Shown here: piece after piece, positions 18,414-27,526 of the stretch
How positions within the stretch are numbered: position 1 is the first letter of the stretch
Layout of the letters: each line of letters opens with the position of its first letter
Source: Citrobacter sp. wls619
Lineage (GTDB): Bacteria; Pseudomonadota; Gammaproteobacteria; Enterobacterales; Enterobacteriaceae
Reading direction: 5' to 3'
Length of the DNA stretch: 64,000 bases
Assembly: GCF_005281345.1 (NCBI RefSeq)
Contig: NZ_SZXJ01000044.1
Span: 342,139-406,138, forward strand
The notes under the pieces: model-generated
Databases searched by the model: none
Seen by the model: the letters and a program-made list of their open reading frames with translations, nothing else
Told to the model about the DNA's origin: nothing
Translations under genes and position numbers: made by a program

Positions 18414-19397
18414 ATGACTATCTCTGTAACCTCTTCAGACAGCAATAATAAGAAAATAAAAATTAACAAAGAACTTTTAATGCGCCTGGCGCCGCTTTTG
18501 AGTCTGATTATTTTAGTAATATTTTTTAGCTTCGGTTCGCCATTTTTCTTTAACACTGAAAACATAATGACAATTGCCCTGCAAACCTCGGTGATTGGCA
18601 TCATGGCGATTGGCGTTACCTTCGTCATTATCACTTCAGGTATCGACCTTTCTCTCGGTTCGGTAGTGGCCTTTTCTGGTGTTGCGGTAGGTATCAGTGC
18701 CACCCTGGGTTTGCCTCTGCCGGTATGTATTCTGGCGGGCGTGCTGGCGGGGGGATTATGCGGCTATATCAATGGATTGCTGGTCACCAAAATGACTATT
18801 CCGCCCTTTATTGCCACCCTGGGGCTGATGATGTCCGTCAGAGGCATCAACATGGTGATGACTGACGGCCGGGCAATTTACTTTGCTGATTATCCCACCT
18901 TCAAGATGCTGGCGCAGGGACGCTTGTTCGATGTGCTGCCGTATCCCGTTTTTTACCTCGTGGTTGTCGCACTGATCGCCGCCTATATCCTCAAGAAAAC
19001 GGTGATTGGCCGTTATGTCTATGCCGTGGGGAGTAATGAGGTTGCTGCGCATCTTTCCGGGATTAAAGTCCAGCGCGTCAAAATTTTCGTCTACGCCTTT
19101 TGTGGTCTGCTGACCGGGATTGCCGGGGTGATTCTGGCTTCTCGTTTGAACTCGGGCCAGCCGACCGTCGGCGTGGGCTATGAACTGGAAGCCATTGCTG
19201 CGGTGGTCATTGGCGGCACGAGCCTGATGGGCGGAATTGGCACCATCGGCGGCACCATTATCGGCGCATTCATTATGAGCGTGTTGAAAAATGGTCTGAA
19301 CCTGATGGGCGTCTCGCAGTTCTGGCAAATGGTGGCCATGGGCGTCGTCGTTATCGCCGCGGTTTATCTCGACACGTTACGCAAAAAAATTCGTTGA
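18414..19397 (+). CDS. Sugar ABC importer, permease subunit (RbsC type)
   Basis: Inner-membrane permease of 327 aa, in the branched-chain/ribose permease family (BPD_transp_2). About eight to ten hydrophobic segments are visible; the motif VIITSGIDLSLGSVVA near residue 65 and the segment AVVIGGTSLMGGIGTIGGT near residue 265, which contacts the ATPase, are typical of CUT2 permeases. It starts three bases after the ATPase stop, so expression is tightly linked. Only one permease gene is present, consistent with a homodimer. Confidence 0.93.
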   Translation: MTISVTSSDSNNKKIKINKELLMRLAPLLSLIILVIFFSFGSPFFFNTENIMTIALQTSVIGIMAIGVTFVIITSGIDLSLGSVVAFSGVAVGISATLGLPLPVCILAGVLAGGLCGYINGLLVTKMTIPPFIATLGLMMSVRGINMVMTDGRAIYFADYPTFKMLAQGRLFDVLPYPVFYLVVVALIAAYILKKTVIGRYVYAVGSNEVAAHLSGIKVQRVKIFVYAFCGLLTGIAGVILASRLNSGQPTVGVGYELEAIAAVVIGGTSLMGGIGTIGGTIIGAFIMSVLKNGLNLMGVSQFWQMVAMGVVVIAAVYLDTLRKKIR

Positions 19398-19470
19398 TTT
19401 ACGCACCCGGAAGTCACGGGACAACATAACCCTGACGTTTAGGGTGACTCACTCAGAACGGAGTAAAACA

Positions 19471-20421
19471 ATGAGAACCAGGAATTTTGTCTATGCGTTA
19501 TCCCTGCTGGCCTGCATGACATCCAGCGCACTGGCTAAAGATATGAACCTTCCTGTGGTCAGTAAAGGTTTCCAGCATGAATTCTGGCAGACCGTAAAAA
19601 TGGGTACCGAAGCGGCGGCGAAAGAGTTGGGCGATAAGACCAGCTATGTTGGGCCTGCCGATGAAACTCAGATTGCTGAGCAGATTCAGTTGGTTGAAAA
19701 CGCAATGGCGCAAAAACCTAATGGGTTGCTGTTGGCGGCATTAGACGCCAATGCGCTTGCTCCATTAGTGGAAACAGCGAATTCACGCGGCATCAAGGTG
19801 GTGACGTTTGACTCAGGCGTAAATTCTGATATTCCGGTCAGCTTTGTGGCAACGAATAACCGTAAAGCAGGGGCTGAAGCGGCAGATGCTCTCGCTGCGC
19901 AGGTGGGTAGCAAAGGGAAAGTCGGCATTATTGCGCACGTGGCTGGAACCTCTTCCGCAATTGAACGTTCGGAAGGTTTTGTGGCCAGAATGAAGGAAAA
20001 ATATCCGGATATCAAAGTGCTGCCGGTTCAGTACAGCGATGGCGATCCGCAAAAAGCGATGGATAAAACCATCGATATGATCCAGGCAAACCCTGATATT
20101 GCCGGGATCTACGGCACTAATGAAGGCTCAACGCTGGGTGTGGCGAACGCCATTGATAGTCAAAACCTGAAAGGCAAAGTGAAGGTGATTGGTTTTGATA
20201 GCACCGAAGCAATCATTGCCTTCCTGAAATCTGGTGTGATCCAGGGCTTTGTTGTACAGGACGCGTACCAGATTGGCTATCAGGGTATTAAGACGCTGAA
20301 TGCGGCCGTGTCAGGTCAGTCAGTACCGAAAGAAATTGATATTCCGGTGAAATTTGTTAATGCGCAGAACATTGATACACCGGAAATCGACAAGCTGTTG
20401 CACCCATTCGGTAAAAAATAA
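19471..20421 (+). CDS. Sugar ABC importer, periplasmic binding protein (RbsB type)
   Basis: Periplasmic sugar-binding protein of 316 aa. The ATG at 19471 has ACGGAG ahead of it. The signal peptide is MRTRNFVYALSLLACMTSSALA, cleaved near residue 22. The mature protein belongs to the Peripla_BP_4 family: NLPVVSKGFQHEFWQTVKMG near the start, then the VTFDSGVNSD hinge segment, and GIYGTNEGSTLGVANAI and VIGFDSTE in the second lobe. The 73-bp gap before it contains an ACCCT/AGGGT stem-loop. A hairpin after the stop could raise its level relative to the downstream genes. The ligand is not known. Confidence 0.92.
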   Translation: MRTRNFVYALSLLACMTSSALAKDMNLPVVSKGFQHEFWQTVKMGTEAAAKELGDKTSYVGPADETQIAEQIQLVENAMAQKPNGLLLAALDANALAPLVETANSRGIKVVTFDSGVNSDIPVSFVATNNRKAGAEAADALAAQVGSKGKVGIIAHVAGTSSAIERSEGFVARMKEKYPDIKVLPVQYSDGDPQKAMDKTIDMIQANPDIAGIYGTNEGSTLGVANAIDSQNLKGKVKVIGFDSTEAIIAFLKSGVIQGFVVQDAYQIGYQGIKTLNAAVSGQSVPKEIDIPVKFVNAQNIDTPEIDKLLHPFGKK

Positions 20422-20427
20422 GACCGC

Positions 20428-20448
20428 GGGGGCGGTGCATTCGCCCCC
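20428..20448 (+). other. GC-rich intercistronic hairpin
   Basis: GGGGGCG pairs with CGCCCCC around a 7-base loop, seven bases after the binding-protein stop. There is no T-run, so it looks like an mRNA-protecting or partial termination hairpin, which suits the higher demand for a binding protein. Confidence 0.6.
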
Positions 20449-20474
20449 TAATTAGCCAGCGTCAGGGAGCTACT

Positions 20475-22055
20475 ATGAGCAGTGGATATTTCCTCGGAGT
20501 GGATGTCGGCTCCGCCAGTGTCAGGGCGGGTGTTTTTGATGCCAGTGGCAAACGGCTAGCTTTTGCGACATTCCCTATCTCGCAGTTTCGACCAGGCCCC
20601 GAGCGGGTAGAGCAGTCATCTGCCGAAATCTGGCAGCAGGTTTGCCATGCCGTGAAGGAGGCAGTGTCGTCAGCCGGGGTTTGCGTTGAGGAGATCCGCT
20701 CGTTGGGGTTTGATGCCACCTGTTCGTTAGTGGCTCTGGATGAACAGGGGCAGGGTCTGGCGGTTTCACCGGGTGAACCGTCAGATCACAACATCATCAT
20801 GTGGATGGATCATCGTGCGGTGCAGGAGACACAGCGTATTAACGCGACACAGGACCCGGCGTTGCGCTATGTCGGGGGGGAAGTCAGTGTCGAAATGGAA
20901 CTACCCAAAGTGTTGTGGCTAAAAAACCATTTCCCTGCGACCTGGCAGAGTGCACACCGCTTCTACGATCTGGCGGATTTTTTGGTCTGGCAAGCCACAG
21001 CTTGTGATGTTGCAGGTCTGTGTACTTTAACCTGTAAATGGAACTACCTGGCACATGAACAACGCTTTAGCCACTCCCTGCTGGATGCGGTTGAATTAAC
21101 CGATTTACTGAGCAAAATTCCGTCGCGGATCCTGCCCCCTGGCGCGGCCGTTGGGACGCTCAGCCCCGATGCGGCACAGGCGCTGGGACTGACGACAGCG
21201 GTGGTCGTTGCCAGCGGCATGATTGATGCGCATGCGGGGGGCGTGGCGCTTGCCGGTGTCGAGCCTGCGGGAACATTGGCGCTGATCAGCGGAACATCAA
21301 ACTGCCATATGTTGTGCAGCGAGCAGGAGATTCATACACCGGGTGTATGGGGGCCGTACTGGTCCGCCATGCTGCCGGGTTACTGGCTGACGGAAGGGGG
21401 GCAAAGCGCGGCCGGGGCGCTGGTTGACTGGACGCTTCAGGAGTCAGGTGCCAGCGCTGAGTTGTATCACAAGGCTGAGGCGCGGGGTTGTCATCCGATA
21501 GTGTTAGTTAATGAGTGGGTGGCTGCATTGGAAGCGCAGGAGTCAGAGCCTGGTCGTTATCTGCATGTACTGGCCGATCATCACGGTAACCGTTCCCCGC
21601 GTGCGCGACCCGATGCCCGGGGCAGCGTGTGCGGTTTGACGCTTGAACGAGGCGAGATGCAGGTTGCTCGTCTGTATCTGGCGACATTACAGGCGATTGC
21701 CTGCGGCACCCGACACATTATGCAAGTGATGCGCGAAAACGGTCATAGCATTTCTCGACTGACGTTGTGTGGCGGTGCAACACATAATCCACTGTGGTTG
21801 CGAGAGTATGCCGACGCCACCGGATGCGATATTCATCTTTTGCAGGAAGAAGATGCCGTGACGTTAGGCGCGGCTATCACCGGTGCGGTAGCCTGCGGGA
21901 TGTGGGCAGATGTTCCCGCCGCCTGCCGGGCGATGGTTTGCCCAGGCGAGGTGATTAAAGCGAATCCGGCACGGCAGGACTTCTATGACCGTAAATACCA
22001 GGCATATCTGATGATGTGGGATCAACAGCAGGCGCTTAACCAGGTTATGCAGTAA
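20475..22055 (+). CDS. FGGY-family pentulose kinase, D-ribulokinase-like
   Basis: Sugar kinase of 526 aa, longer than FucK and not its close relative. The motifs are those of the FGGY_YpCarbK/human FGGY subfamily, whose characterised members act as D-ribulose kinases: DVGSASVRAGV at the ATP loop, GFDATCSLVALD, IMWMDHRAV, YVGGEVSVEMELPK, the CKWNY segment, GMIDAHAGGVAL, SGTSNCHM, GGQSAAGALVDW, DHHGNRSP and LCGGATHNPLW. The predicted reaction is ATP plus D-ribulose to D-ribulose 5-phosphate. It follows the importer genes on the same strand and lies in a locus with L-fucose isomerase, which also makes D-ribulose from D-arabinose. The substrate is a family inference; another pentulose is possible. 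Confidence 0.85.
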   Translation: MSSGYFLGVDVGSASVRAGVFDASGKRLAFATFPISQFRPGPERVEQSSAEIWQQVCHAVKEAVSSAGVCVEEIRSLGFDATCSLVALDEQGQGLAVSPGEPSDHNIIMWMDHRAVQETQRINATQDPALRYVGGEVSVEMELPKVLWLKNHFPATWQSAHRFYDLADFLVWQATACDVAGLCTLTCKWNYLAHEQRFSHSLLDAVELTDLLSKIPSRILPPGAAVGTLSPDAAQALGLTTAVVVASGMIDAHAGGVALAGVEPAGTLALISGTSNCHMLCSEQEIHTPGVWGPYWSAMLPGYWLTEGGQSAAGALVDWTLQESGASAELYHKAEARGCHPIVLVNEWVAALEAQESEPGRYLHVLADHHGNRSPRARPDARGSVCGLTLERGEMQVARLYLATLQAIACGTRHIMQVMRENGHSISRLTLCGGATHNPLWLREYADATGCDIHLLQEEDAVTLGAAITGAVACGMWADVPAACRAMVCPGEVIKANPARQDFYDRKYQAYLMMWDQQQALNQVMQ

Positions 22056-22121
22056 GACAAAAGTTTAAAATACTTTTATGATTGTGAATTGACGTTTTTG
22101 GATGTGAACTGGGACATATAA

Positions 22122-23120
22122 ATGGCTAAAACAGTAGAACAGATAGCCAGCGATCTGAATTTATCGGTGACGACCGTGCGACTGGTGCTGAACGGGAAGG
22201 CTGAGCAATATCGTATCAGTGTCAAAACCCAAACGCGTATTAATGAATACGTTGAACGGTATGGTTATGTCATAAACCATTCAGCCCGCAGCCTGAAACT
22301 GAATAAAACAGATACGTTGGGGCTGATTGTGCCCAATATATCTAACGTCTTTTTTGCCACACTGGCCGAAAAACTTGAACAACGTTGTCGTCGTTCTGGA
22401 TATCAATTAACGATTAGTTGTACCTACGATGATGTTGATTACGAAAACAAATTAACGAAAGCGTTAATCGCTCGTAATGTTGACGGCCTTTTTATTGTTC
22501 CCTCAACATTAGAGAATCAGCAACATCATTTGCGTCAGGTCAGAAAACCGATGGTGCTACTCGACAGGGATTTTAAGTATACCGATAACGCGCTGGTTGA
22601 AAGTCATAACATTTTAGGCGGTGAAAAGCTGACGCAAAGTTTGTTTGATGCGGGCAAATCTCCGATCTGGTTTTTAGTCGGGGATACCGGATTGCCCAGT
22701 ATTGGCGATCGTTTAAAAGGTTATCTTAACGCATTGAATAATAATGGAATTTCTCACCGTGACTGGGTGCGGGAAGGTCCGGATAATACGCCGGATGGTG
22801 GCTACCGGTTGATGGAGAAACTGATCAACGAACAGGGCTGTCCGCAGGCGTTTATTGCCTCATCATTACCTGTGCTGGAAGGTGCCGTCATCGCTATTCG
22901 CAATCGTTTCGGTGTGATTCCACCGGATATTAATATCGGAACATTTGATGAACATCCGATGCTGGGATTCCTTGCGAATAATGTTTGGTCAATGCAGCAG
23001 GATGAAAATGTCTGGGCGGAAAAAGCCTTCACTATGATGATGAGTGCTATTGATGACCAGCCAATTAAAGAAACTGTAAAAGTTGAGATGAAACTAATTA
23101 AGCGTGTAAGACAACAATAA
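22122..23120 (+). CDS. LacI-family transcriptional regulator
   Basis: DNA-binding regulator of 332 aa. The N-terminal LacI helix-turn-helix is at residues about 4-25 (TVEQIASDLNLSVTTVRLVLNGK), followed by the hinge region (residues about 45-62) and a periplasmic-binding-like effector domain starting TLGLIVPNISNVFFA. The fold of the first 60 residues resembles Cra/FruR-type members. The gene follows the kinase by 66 bases and is visibly more AT-rich than fucA and fucO. The two 16-bp palindromes upstream of fucI and of the importer are its likely operators. The effector is unknown; a pentulose or the imported sugar is the simplest guess. Confidence 0.88.
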   Translation: MAKTVEQIASDLNLSVTTVRLVLNGKAEQYRISVKTQTRINEYVERYGYVINHSARSLKLNKTDTLGLIVPNISNVFFATLAEKLEQRCRRSGYQLTISCTYDDVDYENKLTKALIARNVDGLFIVPSTLENQQHHLRQVRKPMVLLDRDFKYTDNALVESHNILGGEKLTQSLFDAGKSPIWFLVGDTGLPSIGDRLKGYLNALNNNGISHRDWVREGPDNTPDGGYRLMEKLINEQGCPQAFIASSLPVLEGAVIAIRNRFGVIPPDINIGTFDEHPMLGFLANNVWSMQQDENVWAEKAFTMMMSAIDDQPIKETVKVEMKLIKRVRQQ

Positions 23121-23262
23121 TTCGTCGCACTAACTAAATCGGCCAACTGAATCTGAATAAATTTGTTCAGTGGCTGCTCATACCTGAAACCTGACCCGTC
23201 TTACTCTGCGGCAGCATTTTTTCGCAATAAAGACGAGGGGCAACTGTACCCGGAGAATCATT

Positions 23263-23910
23263 ATGGAAAGAATGCGTTTATCACGTGAAATCATCGAAAC
23301 CTGCCTGGAAATGACCCGCCTTGGGTTGAATCAGGGGACCGCAGGAAATGTAAGTGCGCGCTATGAAAATGGAATGCTGATCACACCCAGCGGTATCCCT
23401 TACGAAAGACTCACTGAAAACATGATCGTGTTCGTAGATAACGACGGCAAATATGATAAAGGACAATTACCTTCCAGTGAATGGCGTTTTCACCTGGCGG
23501 CTTATCAGACGCGCCCGGATGCCAATGCGGTCGTTCATAACCATGCGATTCATTGCACCGCCGTGTCGATTCTGAACCGTCCTATTCCGGCAATCCATTA
23601 CATGATTGCCGCGGCTGGGGGGAACTCTATCCCGTGTGCGCCGTATGCGACGTTTGGTACACGAGAGCTGTCAGAGCATGTGAGCGTCGCGTTGAGAAGC
23701 CGTAAGGCAACGTTGTTGCAGCACCACGGGTTGATTGCCTGTGAAGCGAATCTGGAAAAAGCACTATGGCTGGCGCATGAAGTGGAAGTTCTGGCCCGCC
23801 TGTATCTGAGCACCCTGGCGATTGTCGACCCGGTGCCGGTGCTGGATGACGAAGAGATCGCCATTGTGCTGGAGAAATTCAAATCTTACGGATTACGAAT
23901 TGAAGAGTAA
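23263..23910 (+). CDS. fucA: L-fuculose-1-phosphate aldolase
   Basis: Zn-dependent class II aldolase that splits L-fuculose 1-phosphate into dihydroxyacetone phosphate and L-lactaldehyde, and D-ribulose 1-phosphate into dihydroxyacetone phosphate and glycolaldehyde. It has 215 aa, as in E. coli. The substrate loop GLNQGTAGNVSAR is near residue 22, the catalytic Glu73 is in LPSSEWRFH, and zinc His residues lie in VVHNHAIHCTA and LLQHHGLIACE. CGGAG precedes the ATG. In E. coli it is divergent from fucP; here it lies 142 bp behind the LacI-type regulator on the same strand, so it may share the importer transcript or use its own promoter. Confidence 0.97.
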   Translation: MERMRLSREIIETCLEMTRLGLNQGTAGNVSARYENGMLITPSGIPYERLTENMIVFVDNDGKYDKGQLPSSEWRFHLAAYQTRPDANAVVHNHAIHCTAVSILNRPIPAIHYMIAAAGGNSIPCAPYATFGTRELSEHVSVALRSRKATLLQHHGLIACEANLEKALWLAHEVEVLARLYLSTLAIVDPVPVLDDEEIAIVLEKFKSYGLRIEE

Positions 23911-23937
23911 TTTCGCATAGCGAAAAGGAGAAATACG

Positions 23938-25086
23938 ATGGCGAACAGAATGATTCTGAATGAAACGGCATGGTTTGGCCGGGGAGCTGTTGGGGCATTA
24001 ACGGACGAGGTCATCCGTCGGGGTTATCGCAAGGCTTTGATTGTCACCGATGCAAACCTGGTACAGTGCGGCGTTGTCGATAAGGTGACATCCCGTATGG
24101 ATGCCGCCGGTTTGCCGTGGGAGATCTATTCCGGCGTGATCCCGAATCCTACAATTGCAGTGGTGCAGGAGGGGTTGGGAGTCTTTCAGCAAAGTGGCGC
24201 AGATTATCTGATAGCGATAGGCGGCGGTTCTCCGCAGGATACCTGTAAAGCGATTGGCATTATCCACAATAACCCTGAGTTTGCCGATGTACGCAGCCTT
24301 GAAGGGTTATCGCCAACACGTGCTGCGAGCGTACCGGTGATGGCAATCCCTACGACGGCAGGGACGGCGGCGGAAGTGACCATTAACTACGTGATCACGG
24401 ATGAAGAAAATCGGCGTAAATTTGTCTGTGTCGATCCGCATGACATCCCGCAGGTGGCGTTTATTGATGCCGATATGATGGACGGTATGCCCGCCGCGTT
24501 AAAAGCGGCGACCGGGGTCGATGCGTTGACCCATGCTATCGAAGGATATATTACGCGGGCGGCGTGGGCACTTACTGACGCGTTGCACATCAAAGCCATT
24601 GAGATCATTGCCGGGGCGTTGCGCGGTTCTGTTAATGGTGACAGCCAGTCCGGTGAGGCAATGGCGCTGGGTCAGTACGTTGCCGGGATGGGATTTTCAA
24701 ACGTTGGTCTGGGACTCGTGCATGGCATGGCGCATCCGCTGGGGGCTTTTTATAACACTCCGCACGGCGTCGCCAATGCCATTTTGTTACCGCACGTGAT
24801 GCACTACAACGCTGAATACACCGGCGAGAAATTCCGCGATATTGCCCGGGTGATGGGGGTGAAAGTGGAAGGTTTGACGCTGGAAGAAGCGCGTAAGGCT
24901 GCGGTGGATGCTGTGTTTGCGCTTAACCGCGATGTCGGCATCCCGCCACACTTACGTGATGTGGGGGTACGTAAGGAAGATATCCCTGCGCTGGCGCAGG
25001 CGGCATTTGACGATGTTTGCACTGGCGGTAATCCGCGTGAAGCAAGCATTGCCGATATCGTCGAGCTGTATCACACCGCCTGGTAA
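23938..25086 (+). CDS. fucO: Lactaldehyde reductase (1,2-propanediol oxidoreductase)
   Basis: Iron-dependent group III alcohol dehydrogenase that reduces L-lactaldehyde to 1,2-propanediol with NADH under anaerobic growth, and also reduces glycolaldehyde. It has 382 aa. NAD-binding GGGSPQDTCKAIG is near residue 97, and iron ligands are in DALTHAIEGY (Asp/His) and GLVHGMAHPLGAFYNTPHG. It starts 27 bases after fucA with AAAGGAG upstream, so fucAO are one unit, and it is followed by a BIME. Confidence 0.97.
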   Translation: MANRMILNETAWFGRGAVGALTDEVIRRGYRKALIVTDANLVQCGVVDKVTSRMDAAGLPWEIYSGVIPNPTIAVVQEGLGVFQQSGADYLIAIGGGSPQDTCKAIGIIHNNPEFADVRSLEGLSPTRAASVPVMAIPTTAGTAAEVTINYVITDEENRRKFVCVDPHDIPQVAFIDADMMDGMPAALKAATGVDALTHAIEGYITRAAWALTDALHIKAIEIIAGALRGSVNGDSQSGEAMALGQYVAGMGFSNVGLGLVHGMAHPLGAFYNTPHGVANAILLPHVMHYNAEYTGEKFRDIARVMGVKVEGLTLEEARKAAVDAVFALNRDVGIPPHLRDVGVRKEDIPALAQAAFDDVCTGGNPREASIADIVELYHTAW

Positions 25087-25090
25087 TCAC

Positions 25091-25160
25091 CTGGCGCTTA
25101 TCCGGCCTACAGTGTGATTGATTTGTAGGCCGGATAAGGTGTTTACACCGCCATCCGGCA
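25091..25160. repeat. REP pair (BIME) between fucO and xni
   Basis: CTGGCGCTTATCCGGCCTAC and the inverted unit TGTAGGCCGGATAAGGTG...CCGCCATCCGGCA lie between two convergent genes. Confidence 0.88.
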
Positions 25161-25180
25161 ACAGAGCTATCGCCTAAGAA

Positions 25181-25954
<774 letters not shown>

Positions 25955-26013
25955 TTAGTCTGTAGGGTAACATTCACGACGAGTGGAGACGAGCATTGTG
26001 AAATAGTGCTATC

Positions 26014-26083
26014 CGTAGGCCTGATAAGCGCAGCGCCATCAGGCAATAAAAGCCGGATGCGGCGAGCGCCTTATCCGGCCTAC
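26014..26083. repeat. REP pair (BIME) between xni and sdaB
   Basis: CGTAGGCCTGATAAGCGC...GCGCCATCAGGCA is followed by GCCGGATGCGGCGAGCGC...TATCCGGCCTAC. Confidence 0.88.
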
Positions 26084-26105
26084 AGATACGAAAATGTGCT
26101 GAGAA

Positions 26106-27473
26106 TTAATCGCAGGTAACGATCTTCATCGCCAGACCGCCACGCGAGGTTTCGCGGTATTTGGCGTTCATATCTTTACCTGTCTCGTACATGGTCTCGA
26201 TGACTTTATCGAGGCAGACACGAGGCTCGCTGGTACGGCGCAGTGCCATACGAGCAGCGTTCACCGCTTTCACCGAGGCGATGGCGTTACGCTCAATGCA
26301 CGGAACCTGAACTTGTCCGGCAACCGGGTCGCAGGTCAGCCCCAGGTTGTGTTCCATACCGATTTCTGCGGCGATACATACCTGCGTCGGGCTACCGCCC
26401 AGCAGTTCTGCCAGACCCGCTGCCGCCATAGAACACGCCACGCCGACTTCACCCTGACAGCCGACTTCAGCACCCGAAATTGAGGCATTCATCTTGTACA
26501 GGGAACCGATGGCGCTCGCGACCAGCATATAGCGTGCCAGTGAGTTAGCGTTCACTTCGCGGATAAACTTGTCATAGTACGCCAGCACCGCAGGAACAAT
26601 CCCGCATGCGCCGTTCGTCGGGGCGGTAACGACACGTCCACCGGCAGCGTTCTCTTCGTTTACGGCCAGCGCAAACATGTTGATCCAGTCTACAACTGCC
26701 ATCGGGTCAGTTGTGGTTTTGTCACTGCTAACCAGCATACGACGCAGCGCTGCCGCACGACGCGGAACGCGCAGTTTGCCCGGCAATACACCTTCGGTGG
26801 TGATACCGCGTTCAATTCCACTACGCATCACTTCCCAGACGTTTGCAAAGTGCTGTTCCAGCTCTTCTTTGCTGTGCAGGGCTAGCTCGTTCTGCATCAT
26901 CAGGCCGGAAAGTGACAGGCCGGTTTCCTGACAGTGTCGTTGCAAATCGGCTGCGGATTTATACGGATACGGCACGCTTACCGGATTGTTATTCGGCAAA
27001 CCAAAGTGTTCTTCATCAACGATAAATCCACCGCCGATGGAATAGTACGTCTGGCTGTAAATGGCTTTTTCGCCTGCCAGCGCGGTAATACGCATCCCGT
27101 TTTCATGCAGTGACAGATTATCCGTATGGAAATTCATGCACTTATCAACCGGGAATTCGACCTCATGTTGACCGTCTGCCAGCAGCAAACGTCCATGGGT
27201 ATTCACATCCTGGATAAAGGCCGGGATAGCATCAATGTCTACGGTATCCGGCAGATTACCCGCCAGGCCCATAATAATCGCGATGTCGGTATGGTGACCT
27301 TTCCCGGTCAGGGACAGAGAGCCATAGACATCAACCACTACGCGGGTTACGTCAGTGAGAATTCCGCGTGCAATCAGGTCATCCGTGAATTGTTTGCCTG
27401 CTTTCATCGGGCCAACAGTATGGGAGCTGGAAGGGCCAATGCCGATTTTGAAAATATCGAATACGCTAATCAT
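26106..27473 (-). CDS. sdaB: L-serine deaminase II
   Basis: Iron-sulfur L-serine dehydratase that turns L-serine into pyruvate and ammonia. It has 455 aa, as in E. coli. The N-terminal beta domain starts MISVFDIFKIGIGPSSSHTVGPM, and the alpha domain carries the Fe-S cysteines (in TNGACGIVPA, near NLGLTCDPVAGQVQVPCIERN). It lies 53 bases after sdaC, with which it forms an uptake-and-degradation operon. Confidence 0.97.
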   Translation of the reverse strand: MISVFDIFKIGIGPSSSHTVGPMKAGKQFTDDLIARGILTDVTRVVVDVYGSLSLTGKGHHTDIAIIMGLAGNLPDTVDIDAIPAFIQDVNTHGRLLLADGQHEVEFPVDKCMNFHTDNLSLHENGMRITALAGEKAIYSQTYYSIGGGFIVDEEHFGLPNNNPVSVPYPYKSAADLQRHCQETGLSLSGLMMQNELALHSKEELEQHFANVWEVMRSGIERGITTEGVLPGKLRVPRRAAALRRMLVSSDKTTTDPMAVVDWINMFALAVNEENAAGGRVVTAPTNGACGIVPAVLAYYDKFIREVNANSLARYMLVASAIGSLYKMNASISGAEVGCQGEVGVACSMAAAGLAELLGGSPTQVCIAAEIGMEHNLGLTCDPVAGQVQVPCIERNAIASVKAVNAARMALRRTSEPRVCLDKVIETMYETGKDMNAKYRETSRGGLAMKIVTCD

Positions 27474-27526
27474 GAGGCGTCCATTGTGTATCGAGGTGCG
27501 CCGCCCCGAAGAGCGGCGCAGGGGAA

